Source: Spirometra erinaceieuropaei (taxonomy: Eukaryota > Platyhelminthes > Cestoda > Diphyllobothriidea > Diphyllobothriidae). From it: a stretch of 64,000 bases of DNA. Position 1 is the first letter of the stretch, and each line of letters opens with the position of its first letter. Positions 12,023 to 23,912 of the stretch are shown one piece after another. The stretch covers positions 546,948-610,947 of the forward strand of contig CACRXP010000010.1 of assembly GCA_902702965.1 (NCBI GenBank), written 5' to 3'. The notes beneath the pieces were generated by a model. The model saw nothing but the letters and a program-made list of their open reading frames with translations. It ran no database searches and was not told the origin of the DNA. A program made the position numbers and the translations under genes.

Positions 12023-12545
12023 CTAGCAGACGAGGCTCAAGTAGCTTCCCTGCGAGAACACCTTAAAGACCTCTCTTAACCATTTGCGAAGCGATGCTTA
12101 TACTGGGATGTGCCTTGTCCAGAATCGATACTTAGCACTACAGTAAGAACTGAGGTCAAATTCCACGGAACCTATAGCATGGAAGGAGTCAAAGTGAAAA
12201 GGGTTGCACATACATCTCAAATACCGCGGATCAGGGGTGTAAGCACCCAGCGCCAAACAAACGTGTCCGTATCGCCAACAGCCATCCAGAGCATGCGTCG
12301 GACTGGCGGCATATCCTATACTCCACTGTCAAAAGAACTCACCATACAACCCATTCCCAACACAGCGTGGCCATAATCACACTACCCGCTCTAATTCTCC
12401 TGACCACAGCAATGTGGGCTCGATTTTGACCTGTCCCGGTTGCAGCTGTACATTCACATCATACATTGACCTGGCGGCCCACCTGTGAATTCATCGTACT
12501 GCGACTGGCAGACCAGTTCACCGACCACTAAATACAGCCTTCTGT
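12023..12545 (+). pseudogene. LINE C-terminal zinc-finger tail, degraded
   Basis: The segment begins with NTLKTSLNHL (compare DTLKSSLKHLQIN in the minus-strand LINE). It continues through a KVKR...SQIPRIRG stretch and ends with a finger: LTCPGCSCTFTSYIDLAAHL, a stop, then IHRTATGRP. The finger keeps C-x2-C and the two histidines but has a nonsense codon between them. Several frame changes are needed to follow it. It is the tail of the same decayed LINE that starts near 8684. Confidence 0.6.
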
Positions 12546-14098
12546 CTGTCAGATGTGGTTGTGTAACCCTACCCGAAGTATACAATCCCCGGCCACCTGT
12601 AAAACAAGACCGGTGGAGATACGGGGTTTTACAGGTGTGTCCGAGGAGCGCACAGGCGACGATGTCAAGTAATTGTAGGCGAAAGAAAAGCTACTGGGAA
12701 TGCGCGGTTGCACTTTGAGTGGTTAAGAAATAGTTGCGCTTTCCCCTATCGCTAACTCCCAATCAAAACCCCTGACCCTAACTCCTAGCTAACACCCCTT
12801 ACCCCAACCCCAGCAGCATTGTGTCCGTCAGGCGGGTCTGTATAACCACATCTTACCCTCCGCTCCCCATCTCACATTCACAAATTGTCCCTGCAATTTC
12901 GATCATCGCAGGGGACCACTTGGTCTTGTGAATGTCTGCAAAAATATTCAGTAAAACAACACAGTTCGTACTACACCTCAGCACCTTAACCTGCATGCAA
13001 ACACGTGCATACGCACTTTGGGCCCAATATAAGTCCAGTTCACATAATCCAGGTTGCCCGCACTGCTAATGGCGATTGGCACTCGCATGTCAGAGTTTTC
13101 AGAGCCCATTTAATTTGAAAACACTTCCTCCAGTGCAACCTGACGCACAAATGTGAGGCACGCGTAGACGGGCTGCCTTACTCTGTCAGTCCAACTTCAC
13201 CACCAGCTGAGTAACAGGCACGAAATGTCAGCCGGCACATCGGAGGGAAGGAAATATGGCCGACAGCGGATATTCTGTTCTCACAAAATCTCAGCTTATT
13301 CCTCACTGTAATAGACCTCGCACGCTTTAATCCTTGACGACGCGTTGATCCGTAGCTTAAAAGTCACCAACTGGCGGCCTAACACTGCCCTTCTCGGAAG
13401 TAAAAATGAGCCTGGAATGGCTTCTTATGCGGTCCTAATGGCACTCTTACATATGTGGGGTCTGAGCAGCGTTTATAGAGACCTGAGACGTTTGACGGGG
13501 ATCGGCTGTGTGTGTGTGGGGCACTCCTATAAGAACTATTTGGCATTTCCAGCCTCCGAGCCGAGCATACCTCCGGTTTCTCGATATTGTCTCGCCTCAG
13601 TGCAAGATAAGTGAGATTGAGGCAGATGTCGCGAACGTCTTCCTTACCGCAGACTAGTTTACACGCAGGTTATCGCCTCTTTATCCGTTCGTCGGACAGC
13701 TATGTACGTCGTCATTTATGACGGCTAAACCATCATATCGGTTGCCCGGATGCAAGAACGCAGGTTGGTTAGAATCCACTGAGCTTTAATCGTCCTTTGA
13801 ATAATTTTAAGTACCTGACCGTTTGACGGTATCATTGCATTATTTTAATGAACATTAAACTAAAACCAACTCTTACAAGGTAAGATTGTAAAAGTCAGCA
13901 TGACATAGATGCTTGAAAACATCTTTATCCAGAATAAATTTGGACCGGTCTGATGTTGCAAAGGGAACAATGCATCATAGTGTCAAGGGTCAGATCTCTA
14001 CAAGTGACAAGTCCAATATGAAGTTTGCACTGGCTTGGTGTTCAATGGGTTCATAGCAACTTTTTCGCTCTTATCGATTCGTTTCTATTGAACAGCTA
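12546..14098. other. G+C-richer unassigned region with C-rich telomere-like words
   Basis: Near 12770-12820 there are scattered CCCTAAC / CCCCTTACCCC words, degenerate and not a true telomeric array. A frame of 89 codons at 13345-13614 has no recognisable motif. The stretch may be LINE 3' non-coding sequence followed by other old repeats; I cannot place a boundary. Confidence 0.3.
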
Positions 14099-14901
14099 CA
14101 GTAGATGTGCTAACTCATGAAATGTCAACCAAGATTTCGAAATGCGTTCTCGTTTCGAAAAGATAAATTAAGTAGTGTTGTAAAACTAATCGTGATGCAG
14201 CGTGAATCTATAATGATCCAGTTACCTCAGGGTGTCGGCTTTCAAAAGAAGAGTATAATTCGGTTTTAAAAACTTTTCTATTTCCCGAATAATTTTGAAC
14301 CCGACCTGCTGTTGCACTTGCATTCAGGGTTTCAAAACTACAAGCTGTATATTTTCCGTGTACGGAAAACCGTGCATTTCTCTACGGTGTTAAGAGTAGA
14401 CTATATGAGGTTCATAAAATTAAGCAGTGCATTTAAGCAATATTGTTAACTTTACAAGCCACATTCGTAAATGCAGATACATGACGTTTCATGAACGGCC
14501 ATTTAACGGTATTAAATAATCTCACAATTAGAAACCTTTTTAAACCCGAATTATACTCTTCTTTTGAGTATGAAATTGAAAGAAGACGCGATCTTCTACC
14601 GAATAAGTAAAAGAATGGATATTTTTATGCATGTTTTCTATGAAATATAATTGAATTTTCAAGGGCATCGAAAATCAATGAGCAAATTGCATGCTACTTA
14701 AGTGGTCATTTTTTGCAGAGCATGGATCTTGAAAGCAGCCGAAAATAAGTTCTTTCGAAAGCCGCCACCCTGAGGTAACTGGATCATTATAGATCTATGT
14801 TGCATCATAATGAGTTTTACAACACTACGTAATTTATCTTTTCGAAAAGAGAACGCATTTCGAAATTTTGGTTGACATTTCATGAGTTAGCACATCTACT
14901 G
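14099..14901 (+). mobile_element. Foldback (MITE-like) element with TA flanks
   Basis: Termini are CAGTAGATGTGCTAACTC on the left and GAGTTAGCACATCTACTG on the right, exact inverted repeats flanked by TA (14097-14098 and 14902-14903). Both arms carry the family words AACTCATGAAATGTCAACC and CTCTTTTCGAAAAGA-type segments. The right arm has GCATGCTACTTAAGTGGTCA, one change from the CTACTTAAGTAG palindrome. The left arm has lost its equivalent, so the left arm is internally deleted. It is 803 bp. Confidence 0.8.
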
Positions 14902-15099
14902 TAACTGGCAAGTTACCTTCTTACAGTAAAATATTGTCTGCGGAACAGTGCGGACTTGATAAGAGGAAGCAACGTAGATGTAGTGCTAGCCCGCTTTAAT
15001 ATAAGCTGATTTTCATATGGCATAATCGGATTCAGGCAGGCGTGATCGAGAATACAAAACCCGTAACAAGTGTCAGCGTTTGGGGTGCGGTTGCAGAAC

Positions 15100-15415
15100 C
15101 ATTTGCAGGCTTACGTCGTGCTCATTGGGATCCCTGCCGTCCCTCTACATTTGGTGTTGTTTAAAATCATGGTCAAGTGTTTGTTGCGGACAAGGGGGTG
15201 CGTTGGTACGCCAAGGTGCGGGTCTTCGTTGTGCCAGCCACCGGCGGCCTCTCCCACCCCCTGCCTTCGTAACTTGGTCAGGACACCGTGCCCAGTTGGG
15301 GTAGCAGAGGGTGCGGTAGATGATGCGCAGATGTGCTATCACCATTAACTAATTCGCGCTCAAGTCACCGTCCCTGATCTCACCCTGACGTGGGGAACAC
15401 GTCAGACATCGTTGA
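15100..15415 (-). repeat. SINE-like repeat, antisense copy
   Basis: Read on the minus strand from about 15415: CAACGATGTCTGACGTG, GGTGAGATCAGGGACGGTGA, AATTAGTTAATGGTGATAG, GCATCATCTACCGCACC, GGCACGGTGTCCTGAC, CCGCCGGTGGCTGGCAC and CGCACCTTGGCGTACCAACG. This follows the plus-strand copies at 11.57 and 24.57 kb word for word with substitutions. The open frames here are by-products. Confidence 0.6.
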
Positions 15416-15769
15416 AACCGACAGTCAGAAAGCTGTTCACTCAAAGTCAGTCTTGTGCCCAGTTTGTGTGCGGCAGTGACTCCCATCATTTGTGATGCCG
15501 GAATTACTTGTAATTTAGTAATCCATGCATACGGTTTTGTAACCACGTGTTTACTGCGTAAGGATAAAAACAAGAATTCGATATTTGACGGGGATGTTAA
15601 ATTAGCATATATAAACCGTAGAATCGGACTCGGTTGGTGAAACAAGAAATTCACTAACCTGGAGTTTCGGATTCACTCGCAAATTTCATCTTCAGAAACA
15701 ATGACCCACATGTGTAATTGATGAGCAAAGAGCGCAGTATTTGCCAAATGCAGTTTATATGCATTTTGT

Positions 15770-16390
15770 ACTTGAAGGAAGAACATGATGTGATTTTAGA
15801 GGAGATTATTTATGAGATTTTAAAGCCGTAAAATGGCCGTTCATTAATGTATCTTTAAGGTTCAAATCCACTGCCAAATTTTCTAAACCTCATATGGTCA
15901 CCTCTTAATACTGTAGAAGAATCTAGGATTTTCTATCCACGAAATATATGTAAATTTTGGTTTGAAAACCCTGCATGTAAGCGTAACGGCAGGTCGGGTT
16001 CAAAATTATTCGAGAATTAGAAACTTTTTAAAACCATATTATGTCCTTCCTTAAAGTATAAAGTTTGAAGAAAACGTAAGTTTCTATAAAATAAGTAAGA
16101 TGATGAATATTTTTATGCATGTTCCCTATAATAAATTTTTTTGGCTTTATAAAAGCATCAAAAACCATTGAAAAAAGTTCGTGCTACATATGTAATCCTT
16201 TTTTGCAGAGTACAACTTTTACAAGCGGCCGAAATGAAGTTCATTTAAAGACCGGCATTCTGAAATAACTGAGATATTATGGGATTATGTTGCACGGGGA
16301 TTACTATTGCAATCCCCTTAGATAATCTCATCGAGTCTTAAACGCATCTTAGGATTTCGATTAGCTTTTCATGGGCGAACACACCTACTG
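15770..16390 (+). mobile_element. Foldback element, left-truncated copy
   Basis: Middle and right arm of the family: GGTTCAAAATTATTCGAGAATTAGAAAC, ATTTTTATGCATGTT, GCATCAAAAACCATTGAAAA, GTGCTACATATGTAATCC, and a diverged right terminus CATGGGCGAACACACCTACTG. The outer left arm is not found. Confidence 0.55.
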
Positions 16391-16954
16391 CGCTATTTTG
16401 TTTCCCAAAACGACTATATTAACTCGGTTACCTACTTGCTCTTCTGCCTAATTTCACGGGTTATCACGCTTTCAAATGGTTGTTATAAAAATTTGTTATG
16501 TTAATTCGGGGTAATTAGCTAGATGCCAATCCTTATTAGCGAGAATTTACAAGGAAAATTGAAAATTGTTTTGGTTTTGAAAAAGCGCTTTTATATAAAA
16601 ACAACCACATTAGGACTGACACGCCCTTGAAAAGCTTATATTTTTATTTTTAATGTTTTAACGTCATTACGTGAAAGGAAAGAGGGCACAGAAGTCGATG
16701 TTGAAAAATAAATTACTCGAAAGATCATAGGTTTCTCTGGTAAAGTAGAACAACATTCATCAAACAATGCAAAATTTTCTAATCTTTCCTCGCAGCGAAT
16801 TTATGAGAGGATGACTAAGTTTAATGATGAGCCATCACCATCGTGCTCTATATGCGGGTGCCCATATATTAAAGGTCATCCCAAACGTCAATGTTTTATG
16901 CGAACACGGAAATGTAGCTGTTAGTAGATAAAGCAATCAGTTTCAACGTCCCGT
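16391..16954. other. AT-rich DNA, nothing recognised
   Basis: No coding signal, repeat terminus or RNA motif was seen between the foldback remnant and the next candidate exon. Confidence 0.35.
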
Positions 16955-17039
16955 TCATCCTTGATTGCGTCGTGCACATCGGTGAAACAAAGAAAAAGGT
17001 ACACTCAACGAAACGTAGACAGGCAATATAACCAAATAC

Positions 17040-17185
17040 CTTCGAAAAACAATAGCTGGCACAGTTTTTAAAAGTTGCAAAAGTAGGGCTTGCATGACAG
17101 TTTGATTACCGGGCAACATTTTTAAGGTCAGGCCTCCATAACAGCTAACTTGTTGTTCATTTCTGCATGATACACGTTCGAAATA
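17040..17185 (-). CDS. Weak candidate internal exon, unknown protein
   Basis: A minus-strand frame reads IFGYFERVSCRNEQQ, then SCYGGLTLKMLPGNQ and ALLLQLLKTVPAIVF. A possible acceptor is TATTTTCTCAAG, with a possible donor CGAAG|GTATTT at 17040-17035. Composition is protein-like, but no domain is recognised. It lies downstream, in minus-strand order, of two other weak candidates (17752-17916 and 18694-18920), so all three could belong to one gene. Phases between them were not resolved, and chance remains a serious alternative. Confidence 0.22.
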
Positions 17186-17751
17186 GCCAAAAATTGCTTG
17201 AGAAAATAGCCGGCGAGTATCACTCACGGAAAAAGCGTATTTATGGGTAAACTGAGTGAATATACCAAATAACCACTACTCGGTGCATTGCACTCTCGTC
17301 AGACCTGCGCGCTACACTGGAAGCCGTATTCTCTTAATTCTTTAAACCCAGGTAGGCTTCTGTTACACTGCCGCCGAGCATTTTGAACTCCGGCGTCCAT
17401 TACTTGTTGTAGAAGAAGAACAAACGTTTTGAGTTAAACGACCGGCGCGGATCAACTGGTGAGTTTCTTTGTCTTTTCTGCCCTCGGACATGGCAGTCTG
17501 GGTTACGTTAGACGGTCATAGGCGGAATTAGTTTCTTTGAAAAATTATTAGCCGTAACCAAAACTTTCGAGGTCATTTAGCTCGCTTAGGTGTAGACCAT
17601 GTGGGCTCGCCTCAACTAGCTACATCAGACAATATAGTTAGTTCAGAGATCTTGTCCAAGTACACCTAATTCTTCCGCAGCACTTTTCGATTATAAAGCA
17701 AGCAATTAGGTCTGCGAGCTGATGGCTGACAGCTTTTGACATCTTTCTTAC

Positions 17752-17916
17752 GTTTTAACTTAACAATTCTTAAAAACACGCATTCTTTTGCAGCATAAAA
17801 TTTCCTCGAAACTTTCAATCGGGAGTACTGTCCATAAGCTTCGACTTCTTCGATATTCAGACCTTTATAGGGACATGCGAGTTGAGTTCTAAACAATTCG
17901 GCGGAATGGCTGCCAT
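17752..17916 (-). CDS. Candidate internal exon, unknown protein
   Basis: The minus-strand segment is bounded by CGCTTTAG|AT and AAAAC|GTAAGA. The open frame between encodes SHSAELFRTQLACPYKGLN, then IEEVEAYGQYSRLKVSR and KFYAAKECVFLRIVKLK, a charged, soluble-looking sequence. The donor is good (GTAAGA); the acceptor tract is short. The frame stays open past the donor for about 28 codons, so the border is not forced. No homologue is recognised. Confidence 0.3.
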
Positions 17917-18693
17917 CTAAAGCGCTGATATGTGTTTTGTCGGGGAGTTCGTCCGCTTTTTATATCCAAAACAGGTGAGAAAACTTAAAATATGTGTGAT
18001 TCGCAAGAACATCCATGTACCACAGAGGTGTCTATCCAGCGTGTACCAAAAACTTACGCAAATATAGAAACCAATGTTCGAAATAGATTGGCATAGATTA
18101 GTTTGTAAGTCGTTGTTTTCTGTTTTGTTGAATAAGAGGATTTGAAAGTAATTTTTATCCACTAGTTGAGTTAGTTAAAGCCAAAGATAGCGGCACGTAA
18201 CAAGAGAAGGCGCCTCGGAGAAAAAAATAAAAGAAGATGACAAATGCGAAATGGCCGTAATTGGAAGATAGTTCATTTGCATATTGTTTACTTATACGTT
18301 TATCAGATATAGACACGGTCCAGTTGTCTACAGGGGACTGGTCTGTGTGGTTGATATACACCAACATTTAATTTCCCTAGCATTGAATTGCTCTTCACTG
18401 CTTATCCGAGTTCCCTTTAATATAAAACACTTGCATTGGAATTAAAATCAAGCTTTCTTCAGGGGTAAACATGATTCTCCCATCGCAGATTGGAAGGATG
18501 GCTGTCTTTGTAATCGCTAGATTATTATACTAAAACATGAATATGCCCATACATCTTCCAAGCCACAAGCAAGGCGCTCACTCGACAAAGCCGTAGTGCT
18601 TCTTCGGTTTCATTCAAGTCAAGAGAGTACTTCATGATGCTCTTAAACATTTTACTATTGGTTTTGTCCGTTGTCCGTCAGACTGGCTGCCGC
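17917..18693. other. Unassigned, overlapping short frames
   Basis: Minus-strand frames at 17917-18162 and 18155-18367 are AT-rich and partly hydrophobic with no splice-consistent borders. I treat this as possible intron. Confidence 0.3.
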
Positions 18694-18920
18694 TCAGATT
18701 TGTTGGTTGTTCGTGTAATCAGAGCCCGATGGTTTATGGAATTTGTAAGTGTCACAGTTTTTTGTCGTAAAAACGTCCTCCAAACAATCAGTTAGACTGC
18801 CTTCGTAGGATTGTCTAAATGTAAAACTCAGCATGTAGGTAAACGCTGTCCCAGAATGTGGGTTGGTCATCAACACATGTATCGGGAACTCAATGCGCTC
18901 GTTGGTCAATTTTCTAATTC
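18694..18920 (-). CDS. Weak candidate exon, unknown protein
   Basis: A minus-strand frame encodes NERIEFPIHVLMTNPHSG, then TAFTYMLSFTFRQSYEG, SLTDCLEDVFTTKNC and DTYKFHKPSGSDYT, ending in a stop. The composition is balanced and unlike the surrounding AT-rich frames. The upstream acceptor (TTTGAATTAG) is poor. It may be the last exon of something or chance. I recognise no domain. Confidence 0.25.
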
Positions 18921-21900
18921 AAATTGCTCAAGTATGACCATTTGCGTATGAAAGTCTAATTCCTTGATGCCATTCTTAATGGCCCTCAGGGGGACATTAA
19001 AGGTGATCTCAGTAAATAGACCTAAAGAGTTATTCCAGTTCTAGAGGGGAATTTCTTAAGGCATCCTTTGCTTTAGAGCGGACAACGTACAAGCATCCGC
19101 TTATGTTTGCAGAAGGGGCAGCCTGGCAACTTACCCAAATATAAAAAACTTTATTGTTGAGTAAAAATGGCAAGCTCTTTCTCATAAGGTGCCTCAGGAA
19201 TAAAGTTGGCTTTAGAACAGGTCCTTTTATAACTTAGCCATATTTTGCAGAGTAAACTAACAGCGCTTTGTTCACCTTTAACTGATTACTCAGATTTCAG
19301 TCAAAGCATCCCAGGAGCTGCGTCATATATCATAGATCTCGGCACATCTAATTGAGCAATTCCCAAATCAGTCGTCTACTTTATTAAAATATCTGATGGC
19401 CTTGAAAAACTGCTTGTTATTTCATTTTTCAGTCGACTGCCCTGGTGAACGGGGCTTTTAAAGTAATTGTTTGTGATTCATGATTGAGGCAAATAACATT
19501 AAATTACATTTTCCACAGACTGTAGCTTGCATCAACACGTTTGTTAAAGCATTCATAAATTGCGGCAAGCGGATATGCGTAAGCAGGGCGAACTTAATTC
19601 CGATAAGTCTTATAGGACAGTTTATGGTGATTGAATTTCTCTACTAATTGTGGTTGTAGAGCTCATTTTAATCAAATTTAACCTTTTTATGTTTCAGTTC
19701 AAAATGCAGATGGACCTTCTCTCATAACGCAACAAGCATGAAAACAGAAACAGCAAATGTTCTGCGGTCTATAATTTTAGTTTTCAATAAATGTAGGAGG
19801 GAAAAGTTTTACGTGGCACTTGTCTGTTATTTCAGGTGCGTAGTATTTCTTCAAAAAATGTGAAAAAATTAGTTCTATCGGATTAAGCATCAAAATTACA
19901 AACTTGTTGGACGTATCGAGTTAGCTACTTAAAAGATTACTTTAACAACTTAGGAGCAAATTACCATTTCTGAAAAGTTGGAAAAGGACATATTGAACGA
20001 ACTGTATACTGTGAATATGTATAAGTCTATTAAGTTTAGACGACATAGCACAACAGTTAGTCTTTCGTATTTCCAATATTGTCGGAACTAGTTACTGTCG
20101 TCCTCTGCGCGAGCCTAAAATAATAAGCTTGGTTTAGCTTGCCTAGATTATCGATTGCATATGATTTCCAAATTAGTCTTATCACCCAGAAAACTGGTTG
20201 GGAAAATACAGTTTCTTACATTCGTACATCAACAGTCGTAGTTGTTACTTTCAGTTTTACGAAAGATGGGTTGTCGCTTTTTGATAATCTGCCTGTTGAT
20301 AAATGTCTATAAGTCAGATCCTTGCTTTCAATTAAATAGTTTGTTTCGTCAGCTCCAGGATGCTCGTTTGTTACTGAAACCGTCATTTATATTTATCCAA
20401 TTTACAAAAATTTAATCGTGTGGTGTGCACTTAAAGCGTTAGTTATGCATATGGAAATATTAAACTTAGAGATTATACGTTAAGCGTAGAGATTTTAGTT
20501 ACATCAGTCGACAGATTTTTAAATTGATCGCAGTTTTAATTAAAACCGTATTCTCGTCTGCTAGCTTACTCATCAAAGTTGGATTATCCTCAGTACATGT
20601 CGAGCTATATAATTCATCTAATTTAATCTGCTTTAACTACACACTCTTCAGGCATTCACGTCTACCATAACGATTTCTTATATTTTCTTAAAATTCGTTG
20701 GTGTTTTTGTGATATTTGGAGGGTCCGCGCTTCTAGGTTATATTTTCGGAAAGATATTAACCTCCGGTAATAATCCGATTGTTTAACCTCCTATGTAACG
20801 GTATAACGGAAGCCATCGAAAAAATAAGCCGCCGCCGCCACAACGCTAAACTTAGTGTGGTCTCCTGCTTTTTGGCGGTCAGGCGATGCTTGGATTACTT
20901 CCGTTCTGTAAAATTGAGTTCTATTCCGTTTCACTGGTAATGGGCTGTTACTGAAAACTTGTTCAAATTAGTGATTTGCATGTGATTACGTAATTTAAAT
21001 ACTGCTTTAAGCCCTAAGAGTTGTTTCGCAAACATTTTTATCAGGAAATTCCTTGTAGACACACAATCAGCACCAGAACTGACGAAAAAATGTGACATCT
21101 TAAAAAAGCACTTTTCAAAAGTTCATTATATTATCTTCTCAGCACATATTGGAATAGACCAGATCCAAAGTTGCACCACAAAATACCGGATAATATCAGA
21201 GAATCACTTCAACATCTTTTGCTGGTTGCATTCGGAATAATTACTGTTTATGCAGTGTTCATTTGTTTTTCTGTCTTGCTGTGCTTGTGAGAATTTAGTC
21301 CTCATACATACAAAGGTTGTGCGAAAATTCGGCAGTTACCCTTACATCCAATCCTGCGGGAGATAGTATTGTCGTTTTTTCAAAAATTAGCAGATTTAGT
21401 CATACCTGCAAGTTAAATCTTCGCTTTAACTACGCTAGCCCATCAAAAATCTGCATACTTTGCGTTTTTCTACTAAAATTACCAGATATTTTTGTACATA
21501 TGAACAAATCTCATACTCCTCAGACACTGCATGAATGTTGATTCATAAGGTGTGACCTGGAAACGGTTTTTGAGTTTTATGAATTATCTTATAGTCAGGA
21601 TAATTTTTCGATCCATACAAGTCGGTTATAGCTCAAAAGGGCACGCTCACGACTATCTTCTGTAACTACCTTAGGCTCTAGGTTAGAAAAAAGTCTTCGT
21701 TGATAATCTGCATTGTAATAATATAAGTCACCTTAATACTGATTTCACTATTCACCTAATCACTATACGTTTTCTATTGTCATGCATACAACAAGATGTG
21801 AAATCTATAAAAGGGACTGTGTCTCAAAAGGCATTACTAGTAGCTCAGCAAGCTAATGGCCTATCTCCCTGTGTAACTCGTTTAGAAAGCCGTTAGCGTA

Positions 21901-22444
21901 CGGTAATAATAAACTTTTGCAATATCGCAACGAACCTTAATACGCAAAGCTCTGGTGAGCTACAAGCCTCGGTCAGCTAAGGTTTGCCTTAATTTGTCTT
22001 ATGCCTACTTGGCTGTCTGGCATTGCTTGGCTGATCTGGTCTCTGTAATGTGCTCCACTGAGTATAAGAGGATATGTCAGAACTTGCTGTTTAAACAGTC
22101 AGGAATATTCCACTTTTGCTACTTTTCCTCCAGTTAGAAAAGTTGACCAAAACATTTTCTTGCGTTCCAGCCTTTGCTTCTCTCTGATAGGTCTCCTAGA
22201 ATAACACCTTAGTACGAAACAATCCTCCGATTATTTTCGTGACCTTGTACTTAGCAAAAAAGATAGAGATGGTTGAGCCTCATCGGCACCGCGTTTACAA
22301 ACAGTCGCGCTTTTGAGGAAGGCGCTCTGGTAACTGCTGTTATTACACCTACTTCTATGTAAATCTGTCATCTTTGGCATATGGGTCACCCTAGGGATCT
22401 GTATTGAAGGTCTCACCTGTCACTGCTTTTTGTCAAATTTGCAG
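18921..22444. other. AT-rich region with one G+C-rich spot
   Basis: Mostly featureless. At 20755-20880 a short G+C-rich island (GCCGCCGCCGCC) lies next to a minus-strand ATG near 20814. That ATG opens a 19-codon frame MASVIPLHRRLNNRIITG, ending at a possible donor GGAG|GTTAAT. It could be a small first exon for the weak minus-strand candidates at 17-19 kb, but nothing forces this. No repeats of the families seen elsewhere were found. Confidence 0.3.
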
Positions 22445-22800
22445 ACAACGCGGTTTTTGTCATTCGGCATCTTGCTCCCATAACTGATCTTGCCCCTAAA
22501 AAGGGCCACAGAATATATGTTCTGGACCAATGTAGGGTCTTCATCGGGACGCGGCAGGCGTTAGTGGGAATGCGAACCCATAAAAATGTCAACATTGCGG
22601 TGCAAACTCATACCCACTTGCGGACTTACGCTGCGTCGACTGGGGCCTATGTAGCCCTGGCCGATGTCCATTGTGAACCGCAGAGGTTGGGTGCGGTGGT
22701 ACTTCCGAGTGCGGATTTTCGCCCTGCCATACGCCTGCGTCCTCTTCAGCCTTCGGTCTTCATGACTTTGTTTTGTCACCTGATCCAGGCGGGAGATGAG
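22445..22800 (+). CDS. Candidate coding exon (about 118 codons), unknown protein
   Basis: A strong acceptor (CACTGCTTTTTGTCAAATTTGCAG) opens a G+C-rich frame with no stop for the full 356 bp. It ends at GATGAG|GTAAAA. The translation has normal protein composition, with pieces such as NAVFVIRHLAPITDLAPKKG, HRIYVLDQCRVFIGTRQAL, GAYVALADVHCEPQRLG and PSVFMTLFCHLIQAGDE. The exon enters after one base of a codon and leaves at a codon boundary. A foldback element begins 33 bp after the donor, so it would sit in the intron. I do not recognise the family; antisense frames over the same DNA look like shadows. Flanking exons were not found with confidence. Confidence 0.5.
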
Positions 22801-22833
22801 GTAAAAGTGCGGCTGATTCTGCAGAAGCATCTA

Positions 22834-23786
22834 CAGTAGGTGGGCTAACTCATAAAAAGTAGGACGAAATTTCGAATTTCGGCCCCGCCTTGAAAAGACT
22901 AATTAAGGAGAGTTGTGAAACCAATTATTTTACAGCATAATTTTATAATAATCCAGGGTGCCGGCTTTCGAATAAAATTCTTACCGGTAGCATGCAAGGA
23001 GTATGCTCTGTAAAACATGACTACTTAAGTAGCGTGCAATTTTACCATTGATTTTCAATGCCCTGAAAATTAGGTTATATTTCATTAAAACCATGTTCAC
23101 AAATATTTATTCTTCTCGCTTTCGGTAAAAACTTACGTCTTCTTCCAATTTTATACTTGAGGAAAGGGTCTGATTCGCTTTTCACAAACTTTTTCAGTTC
23201 CCGAATAATTTTCAACCCGACCAACTGTTGCACTTACATTCAGGGTTTCCAAACTACAAGCCGTATATTTTCCACGGTATTAAAAGAAGGCCATGTGAAG
23301 TTCGTAAAATTTAGCAGTGGATCTAAGCCATATTGTCAACATTACAAGCTACATTAGTAAACGCAGAGACATGACGTTTATAAATGGCTATTTTACAATA
23401 TTAGAAAAGCGCACAATTGGAAACTTTTTCAACACCAAATTATACCCTATTTGAGTATTAAATTGGAAAACAACGCCATGTCCTACTGAACTAGCGAAAG
23501 AATGAATATTTTTATTCATGTTTCTGATGGAATTAATTGAAATTTTAAGGGCATCGAAAATCAGTAAGAAAAATACATGCTACTTAAGTAGTCGTTTTTG
23601 CAGAGTATAGTCCTTGCATGCGGTCGAAGAGAAGTTCATTTAAACGCCTACATCCTAAGGTAGCTGAATTATTATAGAATTGTGCCGTATGATGATTATT
23701 TTTGCAACCCTATTTAACTGATCTTTTCGAAACTCGAATGCATTTCTAAATTTCGGCTGACATATCATGTGTTAGCCCACCGACTG
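22834..23786 (+). mobile_element. Foldback (MITE-like) element with TA flanks
   Basis: It starts CAGTAGGTGGGCTAACTC after TA (22832-22833) and ends GTTAGCCCACCGACTG before TA (23787-23788). The 953-bp body has both arms. The palindrome CTACTTAAGTAG occurs at 23021-23032 and 23580-23591, and the central segment contains TCCCGAATAATTTTCAACCCGACC and CATGACGTTTATAAATGG. The arms have diverged more than those of the 10486 copy. It probably lies in the intron after the exon at 22445-22800. Confidence 0.8.
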
Positions 23787-23837
23787 TACTCTCAGGTCTA
23801 CCATCACATTAAGCTAACTTTTGGACAGATCACTGTC

Positions 23838-23912
23838 CCTGCTCTCACGGTGGACATCATCGGAAACGGCGGTCATACTGTTTATGATCTCAAAAAACGC
23901 GTGGAATGGGTG
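23838..23912 (-). repeat. SINE-like repeat, 5' fragment, antisense
   Basis: Minus-strand reading gives TATGACCGCCGTTTCCGATG, ATGTCCACCGTGAGAGCAGG and GACAGTGATCTG. These are the first approximately 75 bases of the repeat, about 50 bp beyond the foldback element's end. Confidence 0.5.

Larger units (their letters stand above)
8684..12545 (+). mobile_element. Decayed zinc-finger LINE (non-LTR retrotransposon) interrupted by nested insertions
   Basis: The recognisable LINE pieces, in order, are 8684-9080 (reverse transcriptase N-part with IQCGFRWNRGTTDMI), 9977-10485 (RT palm and thumb; remnants such as ILLDAHHEE, CISKAD, ATGRLQ, VYKSQAKKL), 11480-11566 (KRFRLSC...RRWQNRL) and 12023-12545 (NTLKTSLNHL, then the zinc-finger tail). 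Two foldback elements and a SINE-like block separate these pieces. The catalytic FADD position reads roughly STEN, and stops and frame changes are frequent, so the element is dead. The 5' end and endonuclease are not visible. The family resembles the minus-strand LINE at 25.6-27.05 kb. Confidence 0.75.

Noticed and set aside
12770..12820. Telomeric repeat array
   Set aside because: CCCTAAC-like words are scattered and imperfect, with no regular hexamer period.
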